NCBI RefSeq assembly: GCF_004341515.1 | Contig: NZ_SLZF01000006.1 | Span: forward strand, 372,001 to 436,000 | Source of the DNA: Allobosea sp. BK604 | GTDB lineage: Bacteria; Pseudomonadota; Alphaproteobacteria; Rhizobiales; Beijerinckiaceae | Direction of reading: 5' to 3' | Length of the DNA stretch: 64,000 nt | Shown here: one piece after another, positions 14,953 to 23,006 of the stretch | Layout of the letters: each line of letters opens with the position of its first letter | Numbering within the stretch: the first letter of the stretch is position 1 | Notes under the pieces: model-generated | Database searches by the model: none | Told to the model about the DNA's origin: nothing | Seen by the model: the letters and a program-made list of their open reading frames with translations, nothing else | Position numbers and translations under genes: made by a program

Positions 14953-16079
14953 GCCACCGCCCTTTCCTGCATCAATCGCCTGGGAGCGAAGGCGGCGATC
15001 TCGCGGCGCGTCCTGCCTTCCGTGAGGAGGTCGGCCAGGATCGATCCGACGACCGGGACGAGCTGGAAACCGTGGCCGGAGAAACCGAAGGCATGGACGA
15101 GGCCGGGCGCGTTCGGCGAGAGGCCGATGACCGGAATGTGGTCTGATGTCTCCGCCTCGATGCCGGTCCAGCAGCGGGCGATGCGTACGCCGCGCACCGC
15201 CGGGAAGAGATCGCCGGCGGCGCGTGCGCCCCTGGCGAGCTGGCGGAAATCGACCGTACTGCGCTCGCGGTCGAGATCGGCCGAGCCCTGCAGGCCGCCG
15301 CCGATCACCAGCGTGCCCTGCCCCGCCTGCTTGAAGGAGAGCGGCCGGCCGACGACGCTGACGACGGGATCGAGCAGCGGCGCCAGCCGCTCGGTGACGA
15401 TCATCATCGAGGCGCGGACGCCGAGCGGGATCGTATCGCCGAACAGGGCGGCGAGCCGGCCCGCCCAGGCGCCGGCGGCATTGACGATCTGGGGCGCACG
15501 AAAGCGGCGGTCGCCGCAGACCAGGAGCCAGTCGCTGCCTTGCCGATCGACCGCCTCGACGCCGCAGCCCTCGGCGATGGCGACGCCCCCGGCTTCGCAG
15601 GCGCGGCGGAAGGCGGCGATGGTGCGGTGCGGGTCGGCGGCGCCGTCGCGCCGCGCCACCAGCGCGCCGACGCAATGGGGGCTGAGAGCCGGCACGAGGC
15701 GGCGCAGTTCGGCGGCGTCGATCAGTTCTTCGTGGCTGTAGCCGAGGGCGCTGGTGCGGGCCTGCCGTTCGATCAGGGACGGCATGTGTTCGGCTGTCTC
15801 CGCGATACGCATCTGGCCATGGGCATGGAAGCCGCAATGATCGCCGACGATCGTCTCGATCCGGTGCCACATCTCCATGGCTTCGAGCGAGATCGGGATC
15901 TCGGCGATGTCGCGGCCGAGCGTGCGCACACCCGCCGCGGTGGCGCCGGAGGCGTGGCGGCCGGTCCAGCGGCGCTCGACCAGCGCGACCTTGCGGCCGG
16001 CGCGCGCCAGATGCAGCGCGGCGGAGAGGCCATGCAGCCCTCCGCCGACCACGACCACGTCGAATGCGGCCTCGCTCAT
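14949..16079 (-). CDS. DAO-family FAD-dependent amine oxidase/dehydrogenase (beta-like subunit)
   Basis: A 376-aa flavoprotein of the glycine oxidase/sarcosine oxidase (DAO) superfamily. The dinucleotide-binding motif VVVGGGLHGLSAALHLARAG is at 8-27, with HASGATAAGVR after it. The C-terminal HAFGFSGHGFQLVPVVG is the FAD-binding end. Together with the 466-aa FAD/2Fe-2S protein and 98-aa 2Fe-2S protein upstream it forms the gene set of heterotrimeric amine dehydrogenases (opine oxidase OoxAB-type, hydroxyproline dehydrogenase, HcnABC). Overlaps both neighbours by 4 nt. Substrate probably a secondary amine or amino acid; inferred. Confidence 0.85.
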   Translation of the reverse strand: MSEAAFDVVVVGGGLHGLSAALHLARAGRKVALVERRWTGRHASGATAAGVRTLGRDIAEIPISLEAMEMWHRIETIVGDHCGFHAHGQMRIAETAEHMPSLIERQARTSALGYSHEELIDAAELRRLVPALSPHCVGALVARRDGAADPHRTIAAFRRACEAGGVAIAEGCGVEAVDRQGSDWLLVCGDRRFRAPQIVNAAGAWAGRLAALFGDTIPLGVRASMMIVTERLAPLLDPVVSVVGRPLSFKQAGQGTLVIGGGLQGSADLDRERSTVDFRQLARGARAAGDLFPAVRGVRIARCWTGIEAETSDHIPVIGLSPNAPGLVHAFGFSGHGFQLVPVVGSILADLLTEGRTRREIAAFAPRRLMQERAVA

Positions 16080-17476
16080 GCCGCCGGTTCCTGTTCGTCG
16101 AGGCTGGCGAGCTCGCCGAGCGTCACCGGCTTCAGCGGTGGCCTGATCCGGTAGAAGCCGACATCCTCGACGGGGCGGTTCTGCGCCGCCGCGACGATAT
16201 GGGCCATGGAGTAGCCGCATTGCCGGCCCTGGCACGGCCCCATCCCGGCGCGGGTGAAGGCCTTGAGCTGGTTGGGGCCGGGCCGCCCTTCGACGGCGCG
16301 AGCGCGCAACTCGCCGGCCGTGACCTCCTCGCAGCGGCAGACCAGCGTCTCGTCCGGCGGTGCGTAGAGCTGCGGGCGCGGTGCGTAGAGCGCGTCGAGA
16401 AAGGGGCGCAGCCCGAGCGCGCTGGCGAGGGCACTCCGCTCGGGCCCGGCAGCGGCTTCGGCGGTGGCATCGTCGAGCCGCCCGAGCTTCGCTGCGACCC
16501 GGAGCGCCGCGAGCCGTCCGCGCGGTTCGGCTGCCTCGGCCCCGCCGATGCCGGCGCCGTCGCCGGCGACGAAGATATTGGCCTGCGAGCACTCGCCCCA
16601 GGCGTCGAGCACCGGGACATAGCAATGCTGGCCGGCATGCCAGCTCACGGCGCAGCCGAGCGCCAGCGGCGCATGGATGTTCGGCACCACGCCTTCATGG
16701 ACGAGCAGCACCTCGGCGAGAACCTCGACCTCGCGGCCGCTTTCCGTCCGATAATGCAGGCGCTGGAGGCGTCCCTCGCCTCCGGCACGCAAGTCCGTGA
16801 CATGGCGGATGATCGGGACACCGGCCCGGCGCAAGGCCAGTGACCAGGACAGGCCCTTGATGAGATCGCCGAGGCGGCCGAGACCCTGAGGCAGATGGCG
16901 CAGGGCCGCTCCGATACGTCCACGCGGGGTGGTGTCGAGGAAGCCGGCGATGCGGCCGCCCGCCGCCAGCAGTTGGGTCATGTAGAGCAGCGGCAGCGGC
17001 CCGCAGCCAGCGATCCAGACCGGCTTCTCCGGCACGGAATCGGCGGTCTTCAGCAGGATCTGCGCGGCGCCGACCGTCAGCACGCCGGGCAGCGTCCAGC
17101 CCGGGAATGGCGCGGGGCGCTCCTGCGCGCCGGTGGCGAGGATGATGGCCTGCGCGGTGACGGTCCTGGCCTTGCCGGCATGCGTCACGAAGGCGCGGAA
17201 TCCCGGTTCGATCTGCCAGAGCTGGCTTTCGGGCTCGTACAAGGCGCCGCAGGCGCGGAAGGCCGCGGCGCGCCCGGCGCCGGACAGGTAGCTCTCGCCG
17301 AGCCGCCTGGCGCGCGGCGTCGCGGCGACGGTCTCGATGCCGCGCCAGATCTGGCCGCCGGGCGCCGGCTGGTCGTCGACGACGCGGACGGAAAGGCCGT
17401 GGCGGCGGGCGGTGACGGCGGCGGCCATGCCGGCCGGGCCGGCGCCGACGATCAGGAGATCCGTGTGATCACTCAT
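16076..17476 (-). CDS. FAD/NAD-binding oxidoreductase with C-terminal BFD-like [2Fe-2S] domain (alpha-like subunit)
   Basis: A 466-aa protein of the OoxA/HcnB/hydroxyproline dehydrogenase alpha type. An N-terminal FAD motif LLIVGAGPAGMAAAVTARRHG is followed by a second nucleotide-binding site and NIFVAGDGAGIGGAEAA. A BFD-like cluster domain near 370-430 has the four Cys in VCRCEEV and GPCQGRQCG. It would pass electrons between the DAO subunit and the small ferredoxin-like subunit. The ATG at 17476 overlaps the 2Fe-2S gene by 4 nt; a longer reading upstream is not protein-like. Confidence 0.88.
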   Translation of the reverse strand: MSDHTDLLIVGAGPAGMAAAVTARRHGLSVRVVDDQPAPGGQIWRGIETVAATPRARRLGESYLSGAGRAAAFRACGALYEPESQLWQIEPGFRAFVTHAGKARTVTAQAIILATGAQERPAPFPGWTLPGVLTVGAAQILLKTADSVPEKPVWIAGCGPLPLLYMTQLLAAGGRIAGFLDTTPRGRIGAALRHLPQGLGRLGDLIKGLSWSLALRRAGVPIIRHVTDLRAGGEGRLQRLHYRTESGREVEVLAEVLLVHEGVVPNIHAPLALGCAVSWHAGQHCYVPVLDAWGECSQANIFVAGDGAGIGGAEAAEPRGRLAALRVAAKLGRLDDATAEAAAGPERSALASALGLRPFLDALYAPRPQLYAPPDETLVCRCEEVTAGELRARAVEGRPGPNQLKAFTRAGMGPCQGRQCGYSMAHIVAAAQNRPVEDVGFYRIRPPLKPVTLGELASLDEQEPAA

Positions 17477-17769
17477 GCCGACAGGCTCCGGCGGCCCTGC
17501 TGGCGGGCGATGCGCATGCCGTTGGCGACCGGCGTCAGGCAGCTCTGGACCGAGCCCTGGCCGTCGATCTCGACCAGGCATTCGAAGCAGACGCCCATCA
17601 TGCAATAGGGCGCGCGCGGGCTCTGCGAGACGGGCGTCGTCCGGCTCCAGCCTTCCTGCTGGCGCAGCAGCACCGCGGCGACGCTTTCGCCCAGCTCGGC
17701 GATGACGGGGCTCCCGTCGATGAAGATGGTGACCGCCTGCGGCCCCGGATCATGCAGCTTGCGGAACAT
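17473..17769 (-). CDS. Small [2Fe-2S] ferredoxin-fold subunit (gamma-like)
   Basis: A 98-aa protein with a beta-grasp ferredoxin fold. The start (VTIFIDGSPVIAELGESVAAVLLRQ) and the cluster motif YCMMGVCFECLVEID...SCLTPV, with four Cys, match the small subunit of heterotrimeric amine dehydrogenases (OoxX/HcnA-type). It overlaps the upstream oxidase by 20 nt and the downstream alpha subunit by 4 nt, pointing to tight translational coupling and a fixed complex stoichiometry. Confidence 0.88.
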   Translation of the reverse strand: MFRKLHDPGPQAVTIFIDGSPVIAELGESVAAVLLRQQEGWSRTTPVSQSPRAPYCMMGVCFECLVEIDGQGSVQSCLTPVANGMRIARQQGRRSLSA

Positions 17770-18868
17770 CGAACCGACTCTGGTGGAAGGGAGAAAAGCG
17801 CTCGGGCAGGTTGCCCGCGGCGATGGCCGCGGCGAGTTCTTCGGCGTGGAGAGCGGCGAGCGTCACGCCGGAATGGCAGAGCGCGACGAAGGCACCGGGA
17901 TGGCTCGGCGACTGCGCATAGATCGGGTAGCTGTCGGGAGTCATGATGCGCAGCCCGGCCCATTGCCTGACGAGGCCGACCTTCGCGAGCGCCGGAACGA
18001 TCTGCACCGTCTTGCGGCTGAGATGTGCCGCCGCCTCGCCGGTGGTGGAGACATCGAAGCCGGGATCGTCCTTGGTCGCGCCGATCATCACCGTGCCTTC
18101 GCCGGTCTGGCGCAGGCCGCTCGCCGGCAAGGGCAGGAAGGGTTCGAGCCGCTCGGTGACCAGCACCTGTCCGCGCTCCGGCCGCAGCGGCACCTCGAGC
18201 CCGACCTGGCGTGCGAGCTCCGGCGAGCCGAGCCCGGCGGCGATGACGATCCGCGGCGCTGTCAGCGTCTCATCACCGAGCACGAGCCTGAAATCGGTGC
18301 CGACGCGCTCGATCCGCTGGACGCGAGCGCGATGGCGCAGCCCGCCGCCATGGCGCAGGAGACCGGCATGCAGCGCCGCCAGCAGTCGCAAGGGGTTGGC
18401 GTGCCCGTCGCGCCGGCCGAAGCTTGCGCCGGCGACATCGGGGCCGAGCACCAGCTTGGGCAGCAGGCGCTGCAGCGCCGCGCGGTCGAGCATCTCCCAA
18501 TCAGGCTCACCGTGAGCGCGCTGGTTATGGAGGCGCAGCAGGTCGAGCTTGCGCTTGTCGAAGGCTTCCTCGCCCAGGCAGAAGGCGAGGCCGCCATTCT
18601 GCTCATAGGTGAGATCGATCGCCGTCTCGGCTTCGAGCCGTTCGGTCAAGCCGCGCCAGAGCGCGATGCTGTCGCGGGTCAGGGCCTGATAGGCCGGCAT
18701 GCCCAGGCCTTTGCCCTGCAGCCAGACCAGCCCGAAATTCGCCCGTGCCGCGCGAAAATCGCCATCGTCGCCGTCGAGCAGCAGCACCTTCTCCTGCCTG
18801 CAGGCGAGGCCGTAGGCGATGGCGGCGCCGACCGTTCCTCCCCCGATGACGACGATGTCCGGCCGCAT
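17750..18868 (-). CDS. DAO-family FAD-dependent oxidoreductase (second beta-like subunit)
   Basis: A 372-aa flavoprotein, distant paralogue of the oxidase at 14949. The FAD motif IVVIGGGTVGAAIAYGLA is at 5-22, ARANFGLVW follows, and the C-terminal VALCHSGVTLAALHAEELAA closes the FAD site. It is the first gene of the unit that runs through both electron-transfer subunits, the other oxidase and two permeases. Two DAO subunits sharing one alpha/gamma pair suggests two substrates or successive oxidations; alternatively one works independently. A LysR gene is divergently transcribed 90 bp away. Confidence 0.85.
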   Translation of the reverse strand: MRPDIVVIGGGTVGAAIAYGLACRQEKVLLLDGDDGDFRAARANFGLVWLQGKGLGMPAYQALTRDSIALWRGLTERLEAETAIDLTYEQNGGLAFCLGEEAFDKRKLDLLRLHNQRAHGEPDWEMLDRAALQRLLPKLVLGPDVAGASFGRRDGHANPLRLLAALHAGLLRHGGGLRHRARVQRIERVGTDFRLVLGDETLTAPRIVIAAGLGSPELARQVGLEVPLRPERGQVLVTERLEPFLPLPASGLRQTGEGTVMIGATKDDPGFDVSTTGEAAAHLSRKTVQIVPALAKVGLVRQWAGLRIMTPDSYPIYAQSPSHPGAFVALCHSGVTLAALHAEELAAAIAAGNLPERFSPFHQSRFDVPQAA

Positions 18869-18884
18869 GAAAATCCCTTTCGCC

Positions 18885-18921
18885 CTTTGACGTTAGGGAG
18901 CGACATTGTATTTCGTCAAAG
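18885..18921. promoter_or_regulatory. Symmetrical candidate LysR operator in the divergent promoter
   Basis: A perfect 8-bp inverted repeat CTTTGACG - 21 bp - CGTCAAAG in the 90-bp gap between the FAD oxidase and the LysR gene. Each arm contains TTGACG on the strand facing its own gene, so the arms could also serve as -35 elements. The location and symmetry fit a LysR regulator controlling itself and the oxidase unit. Confidence 0.55.
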
Positions 18922-18958
18922 TCGTTTTTCTCTGCGCTCTATTCCCAGAGGTTATGCC

Positions 18959-19882
18959 ATGGTGAGGCGGCTCAATCTGCGCCAGGTCGAGGCCTTCAAG
19001 GCGGTGATCGAATACGGCACCGTCAGCCGCGCGGCGGAGATGATGAATGTCTCGCAGCCGGCGATGAGCAAGCTGATCGCCCATCTCGAGGAGGATACGG
19101 GCCTGCGCCTGTTCGACCGGGTCAAGGGCCGGCTGGTGGCGACGCGGCGTGGCATACGCCTCTATGAGGAGATCGACCGGATCTTTGCCGGCGTGCGCCA
19201 GGTCGAGAACGCGGTCGAGGCGATCCGCCGCGACGAGCAGAGCCGCCTGCTGATCGGCGTGATGCCGGCGCTCTCCGGCTCCTTCATCCAGGAGGCGACC
19301 TCGCGCTTCCTCGCGCGGCAGCCCGGCGTGTTCTGCTCGGTCCAGTCACGCAGCTCGCAGTGGATTTCCGATGCGCTCGTCACCCACAAGCTCGATGTCG
19401 GCCTGATCATAGCCCCGGTCGACAACCCCTATGTCGCCGCCGAGCCGATGATGGGCCATCCGGTGGTCTGCATCCTGCCGCTCGGCCATCCGCTGACGGA
19501 AAAAGAGGTGATCACCCCACGCGATCTCGCCGGCGTCCCCTTCATCTCGTTCGATCCGGAAAGCCATACCCATCGCAGCATCAGCCGGGTCCTCGAAGCC
19601 CATGGCGTCACGCCGGAGGTGGTGATGGTCGCCAACGTCTCGCCGACCTTGTGCGAGTTCGTCGCGGCCGGCATCGGCGTCTCGCTGGTGCATCCGCTGA
19701 TCGTCGGCGGCCTGCGCGACAAGATCGCGATCCGCCGCTTCGAGCCGGAATTCCAGCTCGATTTCCAGCTCTGCCGCAATCGCGACAGCCGCAATGCCCG
19801 GCTGGTCGCCGCCTTCCACGAAAGCACGCGCGAGGCGGCGGCGGAGATCTCGCGGACTATCCTGATGCCGAATCCAGCCTGA
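18959..19882 (+). CDS. LysR-family transcriptional regulator
   Basis: A 307-aa LTTR. The N-terminal winged helix (LNLRQVEAFKAVIEYGTVSRAAEMMNVSQPAMSKLIAHLEE) is canonical; a linker helix and a periplasmic-binding-type effector domain (about 95-295) follow. The ATG at 18959 gives the correct N-terminus; a nearby ATG at 18954 is out of frame. It is divergent from the oxidase/permease operon and its 3' end overlaps the convergent MmgE/PrpD gene by 26 nt. It probably senses the imported amine or its oxidation product; relatives next to opine loci act this way. Confidence 0.92.
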   Translation: MVRRLNLRQVEAFKAVIEYGTVSRAAEMMNVSQPAMSKLIAHLEEDTGLRLFDRVKGRLVATRRGIRLYEEIDRIFAGVRQVENAVEAIRRDEQSRLLIGVMPALSGSFIQEATSRFLARQPGVFCSVQSRSSQWISDALVTHKLDVGLIIAPVDNPYVAAEPMMGHPVVCILPLGHPLTEKEVITPRDLAGVPFISFDPESHTHRSISRVLEAHGVTPEVVMVANVSPTLCEFVAAGIGVSLVHPLIVGGLRDKIAIRRFEPEFQLDFQLCRNRDSRNARLVAAFHESTREAAAEISRTILMPNPA

Positions 19883-21206
19883 TCGTCGCGAGCGCGTCGA
19901 GCAGGGCCGCGTGATCGCCGCCGCGAAGCCGGTTGCACGCTGCGATCAGCCCGTCTTGCTGGGCGGGCACGGCAGCGAAGCGGCTCGCCTGCCGCAGTTT
20001 CCCTTCAAGCTCGGCCCAGGAAGGCGGCGCGCTCGCTTCGCCGCGCGGCGCCGTATCTGGCGAGATCAGTGTGTTCCTGTTGCCGTGGACGGTCACGCGC
20101 GCCAGCGTCTCGGCCGGAAAGCGGGCGTCGAGCTCGGGATCGAGGCGCAGCGAGACCTTCTGCGCCAGCGCAACGACATCGGGACGATCCATTGCCGATG
20201 GCGTCAACGGCAACAGGGCGTCGGGACCGTCGATCGCGACCAGCGCCAGGCAATAGGGGATGCTGAACTGGATGTCGGTGAAGCTGCTGGGCTGCGGCCG
20301 GTTGGCGATGCGCAGCGCACCCGAATAGGTCGCGACCTCGATCGCCTCGATCTCACCGGGCGCGAGCGCGTGCTGGGCGAGCAGGCCGAGCAGGGCTTCG
20401 ACCGGCGCATGCACGTGCCGGCAGCAGGCGTGGAACTTCATGTAGTTGCGGGCGATGTAGCGCTGCCGGCCGAGGCCGCCGGCCAACCCCTCCAGCCGGA
20501 AGTGCTCGGGCTGGTCGAGCAAGGCGAGCGGTCCGCCATGGCCGGCTTCGGCCAGGAGCAGCGCGTTGATGGCGGTCACGCTGGACCAGGCGATGCCTTC
20601 CTTGACGTCGTTGCCCTCCTGCGCGGGAAAAAGCGGGCCGGCGCCGGCATGGAGCTGGTTCGGCGCGCTGATGCCGGCGATGGCGGAGGCGTGGGCCAGA
20701 ACATCCGGTGGCGTTCGCCTGAGAGATCCCAGGGCCGCGACGGCGCCATAGCCCGACCACATCCCGGTATTGGCATAGAAGCGGCGGGCGGCGCCAACGG
20801 CGACACCGACCTCGTATCCGACCACGATTGCCCGCAGCAACTCTTCCGTCGTCGCGCCGATCTCTTCGGCTGCCGCGAGAGCCGCAGGGATGATGGCCGC
20901 GCCAGGATGGCCGCGGGCGATGCGGTGGCCGTCGTCGAGATCGAGCGCGGCTGCGGCAGAAGCGTTGCACCAGACCGCGCCGGCGAGGCCAGCCCGCTGA
21001 CCGGTGAACCAGATCGGCAAGGTACCGCCGGCCATCGTCGCAGAGGCGACGCGCCGGACCGCACGCGGTCCCGGCGCGCCGATGCCGGGCAGCGCCGCGG
21101 CGACGAGATCGAGCACGGCGCGGCAGGCCGCCTCCCGCAGATCATCAGCAAGCCCTTGTTCGCGCGCGTCGGCGACGTAGTCGGCGAGCCGGCGTACGGT
21201 TTCCAC
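19857..21206 (-). CDS. MmgE/PrpD family protein
   Basis: A 449-aa member of the MmgE/PrpD fold, which includes 2-methylcitrate dehydratase, cis-aconitate decarboxylase and iminodisuccinate epimerase. Typical segments are ALDLDDGHRIARGHPGAAIIPAALAAAEE, a Gly-rich helix and the YMKFHACCRHVHAPVEALLGL region. No prpBC genes are near, so a methylcitrate role is unlikely. It follows the substrate-binding protein by 21 nt on the same strand. Given the amine oxidases next door, an epimerase or lyase acting on an imino or hydroxy dicarboxylate is a reasonable guess. Confidence 0.82.
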   Translation of the reverse strand: METVRRLADYVADAREQGLADDLREAACRAVLDLVAAALPGIGAPGPRAVRRVASATMAGGTLPIWFTGQRAGLAGAVWCNASAAAALDLDDGHRIARGHPGAAIIPAALAAAEEIGATTEELLRAIVVGYEVGVAVGAARRFYANTGMWSGYGAVAALGSLRRTPPDVLAHASAIAGISAPNQLHAGAGPLFPAQEGNDVKEGIAWSSVTAINALLLAEAGHGGPLALLDQPEHFRLEGLAGGLGRQRYIARNYMKFHACCRHVHAPVEALLGLLAQHALAPGEIEAIEVATYSGALRIANRPQPSSFTDIQFSIPYCLALVAIDGPDALLPLTPSAMDRPDVVALAQKVSLRLDPELDARFPAETLARVTVHGNRNTLISPDTAPRGEASAPPSWAELEGKLRQASRFAAVPAQQDGLIAACNRLRGGDHAALLDALATIRLDSASG

Positions 21207-21227
21207 GAGCGGCCCCTCAGCTGGCGA

Positions 21228-22778
21228 TCAGCGTGCCTTCAGCGTGGTCGCCTCGGTGATCGGCGGGGCGAGGTTGAGCGCGCCCTTCAGCTCGTAGCCG
21301 AAGTCGAGCTTGTCGCTGCGGGCCCAGACCTGGCGTAGCTCGAACAGGGGAATCGCGCAGACATCGTCCATGATCTTGCGCTGGGCTTCCTTCCAGAGCG
21401 CTTTCTGCGCGTCGGCATTGGGCGCGACCCGGGCTTCCTCGATCTCCTTGTCGGCGATGGCGCAGTGCGAGAAGTTCGTGGCCGCAGTCGGGGTGTTGAC
21501 CGTCGCACGCGAGTGGAAGAACTCGCTGAGATAAGTGTCGGCGATCGGGAAACGGGCCGCGCCGTAGAAGACGAGGCCGCTCAGGTCCTTGCGGCTCTGG
21601 CTCTGATAAGTCGCGTGGTCGACGACCTGCATCTCCAGCTTGATCCCGGCCTTGGCCAACTGCGCCTGGATGATCTCCATGAAGGGCTGCTGCGCCGAGA
21701 TGTTGGAGACGATCGCCTTGATGGTGATGCCGTCCTTATGGCCGGCCTCGGCCAGCAGGGCCTTGGCCCTGGCGAGATCGAAGCCGTAGCGGACCGTGCA
21801 ATCCTCGCCGAGATAGCCCGGCGGGACGACGGAGCAGCCCTTGGGCCCGACATCCTTGCCGACGAAGCGCACGAGGTCGTCGACATTGACAGCAGCGGCG
21901 ATGGCGCGGCGCACGCGGATGTCGTCGAGCGGCGGCTGGCTGCGGTTGATGTGCAGCAAACGGTATTCGCCGGGCTGGAAGATCTCGACATTGAAGCCGG
22001 GGCGGCGGCGAGCGGAATCGACCCAGCGCTGCTCGCGCTTGCCATAGAACAGATCAAGCTCGCCGGAGGTGAAGGCGAGTTCCCGCGCGCTGTCCGAGGG
22101 GATGGCGCGCATCATGATCGTGTCGATCTTCGGCTTGCCGCGGAAATAGTCCGGATTGGCGGCGAGCTTCACATATTGCTGGGTCACCTGCTCGACGAAC
22201 ATGAACGGACCGGTGCCGACGGGCTTGGCGCCATAGCGGTCGCCCAGTTCCTCGCCGGCCTTGCGGCTCACGATGTTGCCGCCATGGTAGTTGGAGACAC
22301 GGCCGAGGAAGTTGACATCCGGGTATTTCAGGGTGACCCGGACGGTCAGGTCGTCCACCTTCTCGACCTTGTCGATCGCGGAGAAGTCGGACGAGAAGGT
22401 CGAACGCTTCGGATCACCGGAGCGCTGCAGGGAGTAGACGACGTCGTCGGCATCGAGCGTGCCCCAGTCGCCATGGAACTTGACGCCCTTGCGCAGGTGG
22501 AAGGTCCAGACCTTGCCGTCCGGCGAGGTCTCCCAGCGCTCGGCGAGATCGGGCTCGAGATCCTTGGGATCGGCGCTGCCCGGCTTGAAGCGGACGAGGC
22601 CATTGTAGAGCCAGCCGACCAGCGCCTTGTCGTCGGTCGCGCTAGCGCGGTGGGCGTCGAGGGTCGAGACGTTGCTGGCGCCGGAGCTGACCCTGAGAAC
22701 CGTCTCCTCGGCGAGGGCCTGCCCCTGGAGGCCCGCGAACAGCATCAGACCCGCAAGCCCGGCGGCATGCCTTTTCAT
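21228..22778 (-). CDS. Oligopeptide-type (SBP family 5) periplasmic binding protein
   Basis: Secreted solute-binding protein, 516 aa. The ATG at 22778 gives a signal peptide (KRHAAGLAGLMLFAGLQGQALA, cleaved before EETVLRV); an upstream in-frame ATG at 22808 would add an unlikely leader. DppA/OppA features include STLDAHRASATDD, DLAERWETSPDGKVWTFHLRKGVKFHG and VRRAIAAAVNVDDLV. It heads a two-gene unit with the PrpD-like gene and most likely serves the DppBC permeases at 13145-14952, although the LysR gene separates them. Confidence 0.9.
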   Translation of the reverse strand: MKRHAAGLAGLMLFAGLQGQALAEETVLRVSSGASNVSTLDAHRASATDDKALVGWLYNGLVRFKPGSADPKDLEPDLAERWETSPDGKVWTFHLRKGVKFHGDWGTLDADDVVYSLQRSGDPKRSTFSSDFSAIDKVEKVDDLTVRVTLKYPDVNFLGRVSNYHGGNIVSRKAGEELGDRYGAKPVGTGPFMFVEQVTQQYVKLAANPDYFRGKPKIDTIMMRAIPSDSARELAFTSGELDLFYGKREQRWVDSARRRPGFNVEIFQPGEYRLLHINRSQPPLDDIRVRRAIAAAVNVDDLVRFVGKDVGPKGCSVVPPGYLGEDCTVRYGFDLARAKALLAEAGHKDGITIKAIVSNISAQQPFMEIIQAQLAKAGIKLEMQVVDHATYQSQSRKDLSGLVFYGAARFPIADTYLSEFFHSRATVNTPTAATNFSHCAIADKEIEEARVAPNADAQKALWKEAQRKIMDDVCAIPLFELRQVWARSDKLDFGYELKGALNLAPPITEATTLKAR

Positions 22779-22857
22779 CGTTGAATCCCCTTCATCGTTT
22801 ATTGCCACGATAGTGGGGGCCGCCTCCCCAGTCTGTCCAAGTCGAAATCGGGGATGA

Positions 22858-22986
22858 CGTATTCTCAGCGGTTATGGCCTTCCAGCCGAGCCGAGCGCGA
22901 CCACGGCAGGCTTCGGGGACTGGACCCTGCGCTGCCAGCGCTCATGGCCGACAAGCCTGGGCGAGACGGCATCGAAGCTGCCCTGA
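22858..22986 (+). pseudogene. Possible remnant of an invasion-associated locus B (IalB)-type gene
   Basis: In one frame between stop codons, 42 codons read RILSGYGLPAEPSATTAG then FGDWTLRCQR. FGDW-x-LRC is the hallmark of the mature N-terminus of IalB-type periplasmic proteins and the preceding Ala/Pro/Ser-rich stretch is the usual linker. No signal peptide or start codon precedes it, and the frame stops within a hairpin after 15 more codons. Read as a deletion remnant; chance similarity is possible. Confidence 0.3.
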
Positions 22987-23006
22987 ACGCGCGGCTTTTC
23001 CATTGG
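22971..23006 (+). terminator. Degenerate terminator-like hairpin related to the one at 9383
   Basis: ATCGAAGCTGCCCTGAACGC followed by GCGGCTTTTCCATTGG aligns over its whole length with the terminator after 9354 (same loop TGAAC, same flanks ATCG and ATTGG) with only a few substitutions. One stem mismatch and a shortened T-run suggest decay. Confidence 0.45.

Noticed and set aside
14953..15870. N-terminal extension of the DppB frame
   Set aside because: Arg/Pro-rich, overlaps the oxidase gene completely and precedes a standard DppB N-terminus at 14952.
21465..22784. 439-codon plus-strand frame opposite the binding protein
   Set aside because: Antisense shadow; the minus strand encodes a full SBP with signal peptide.
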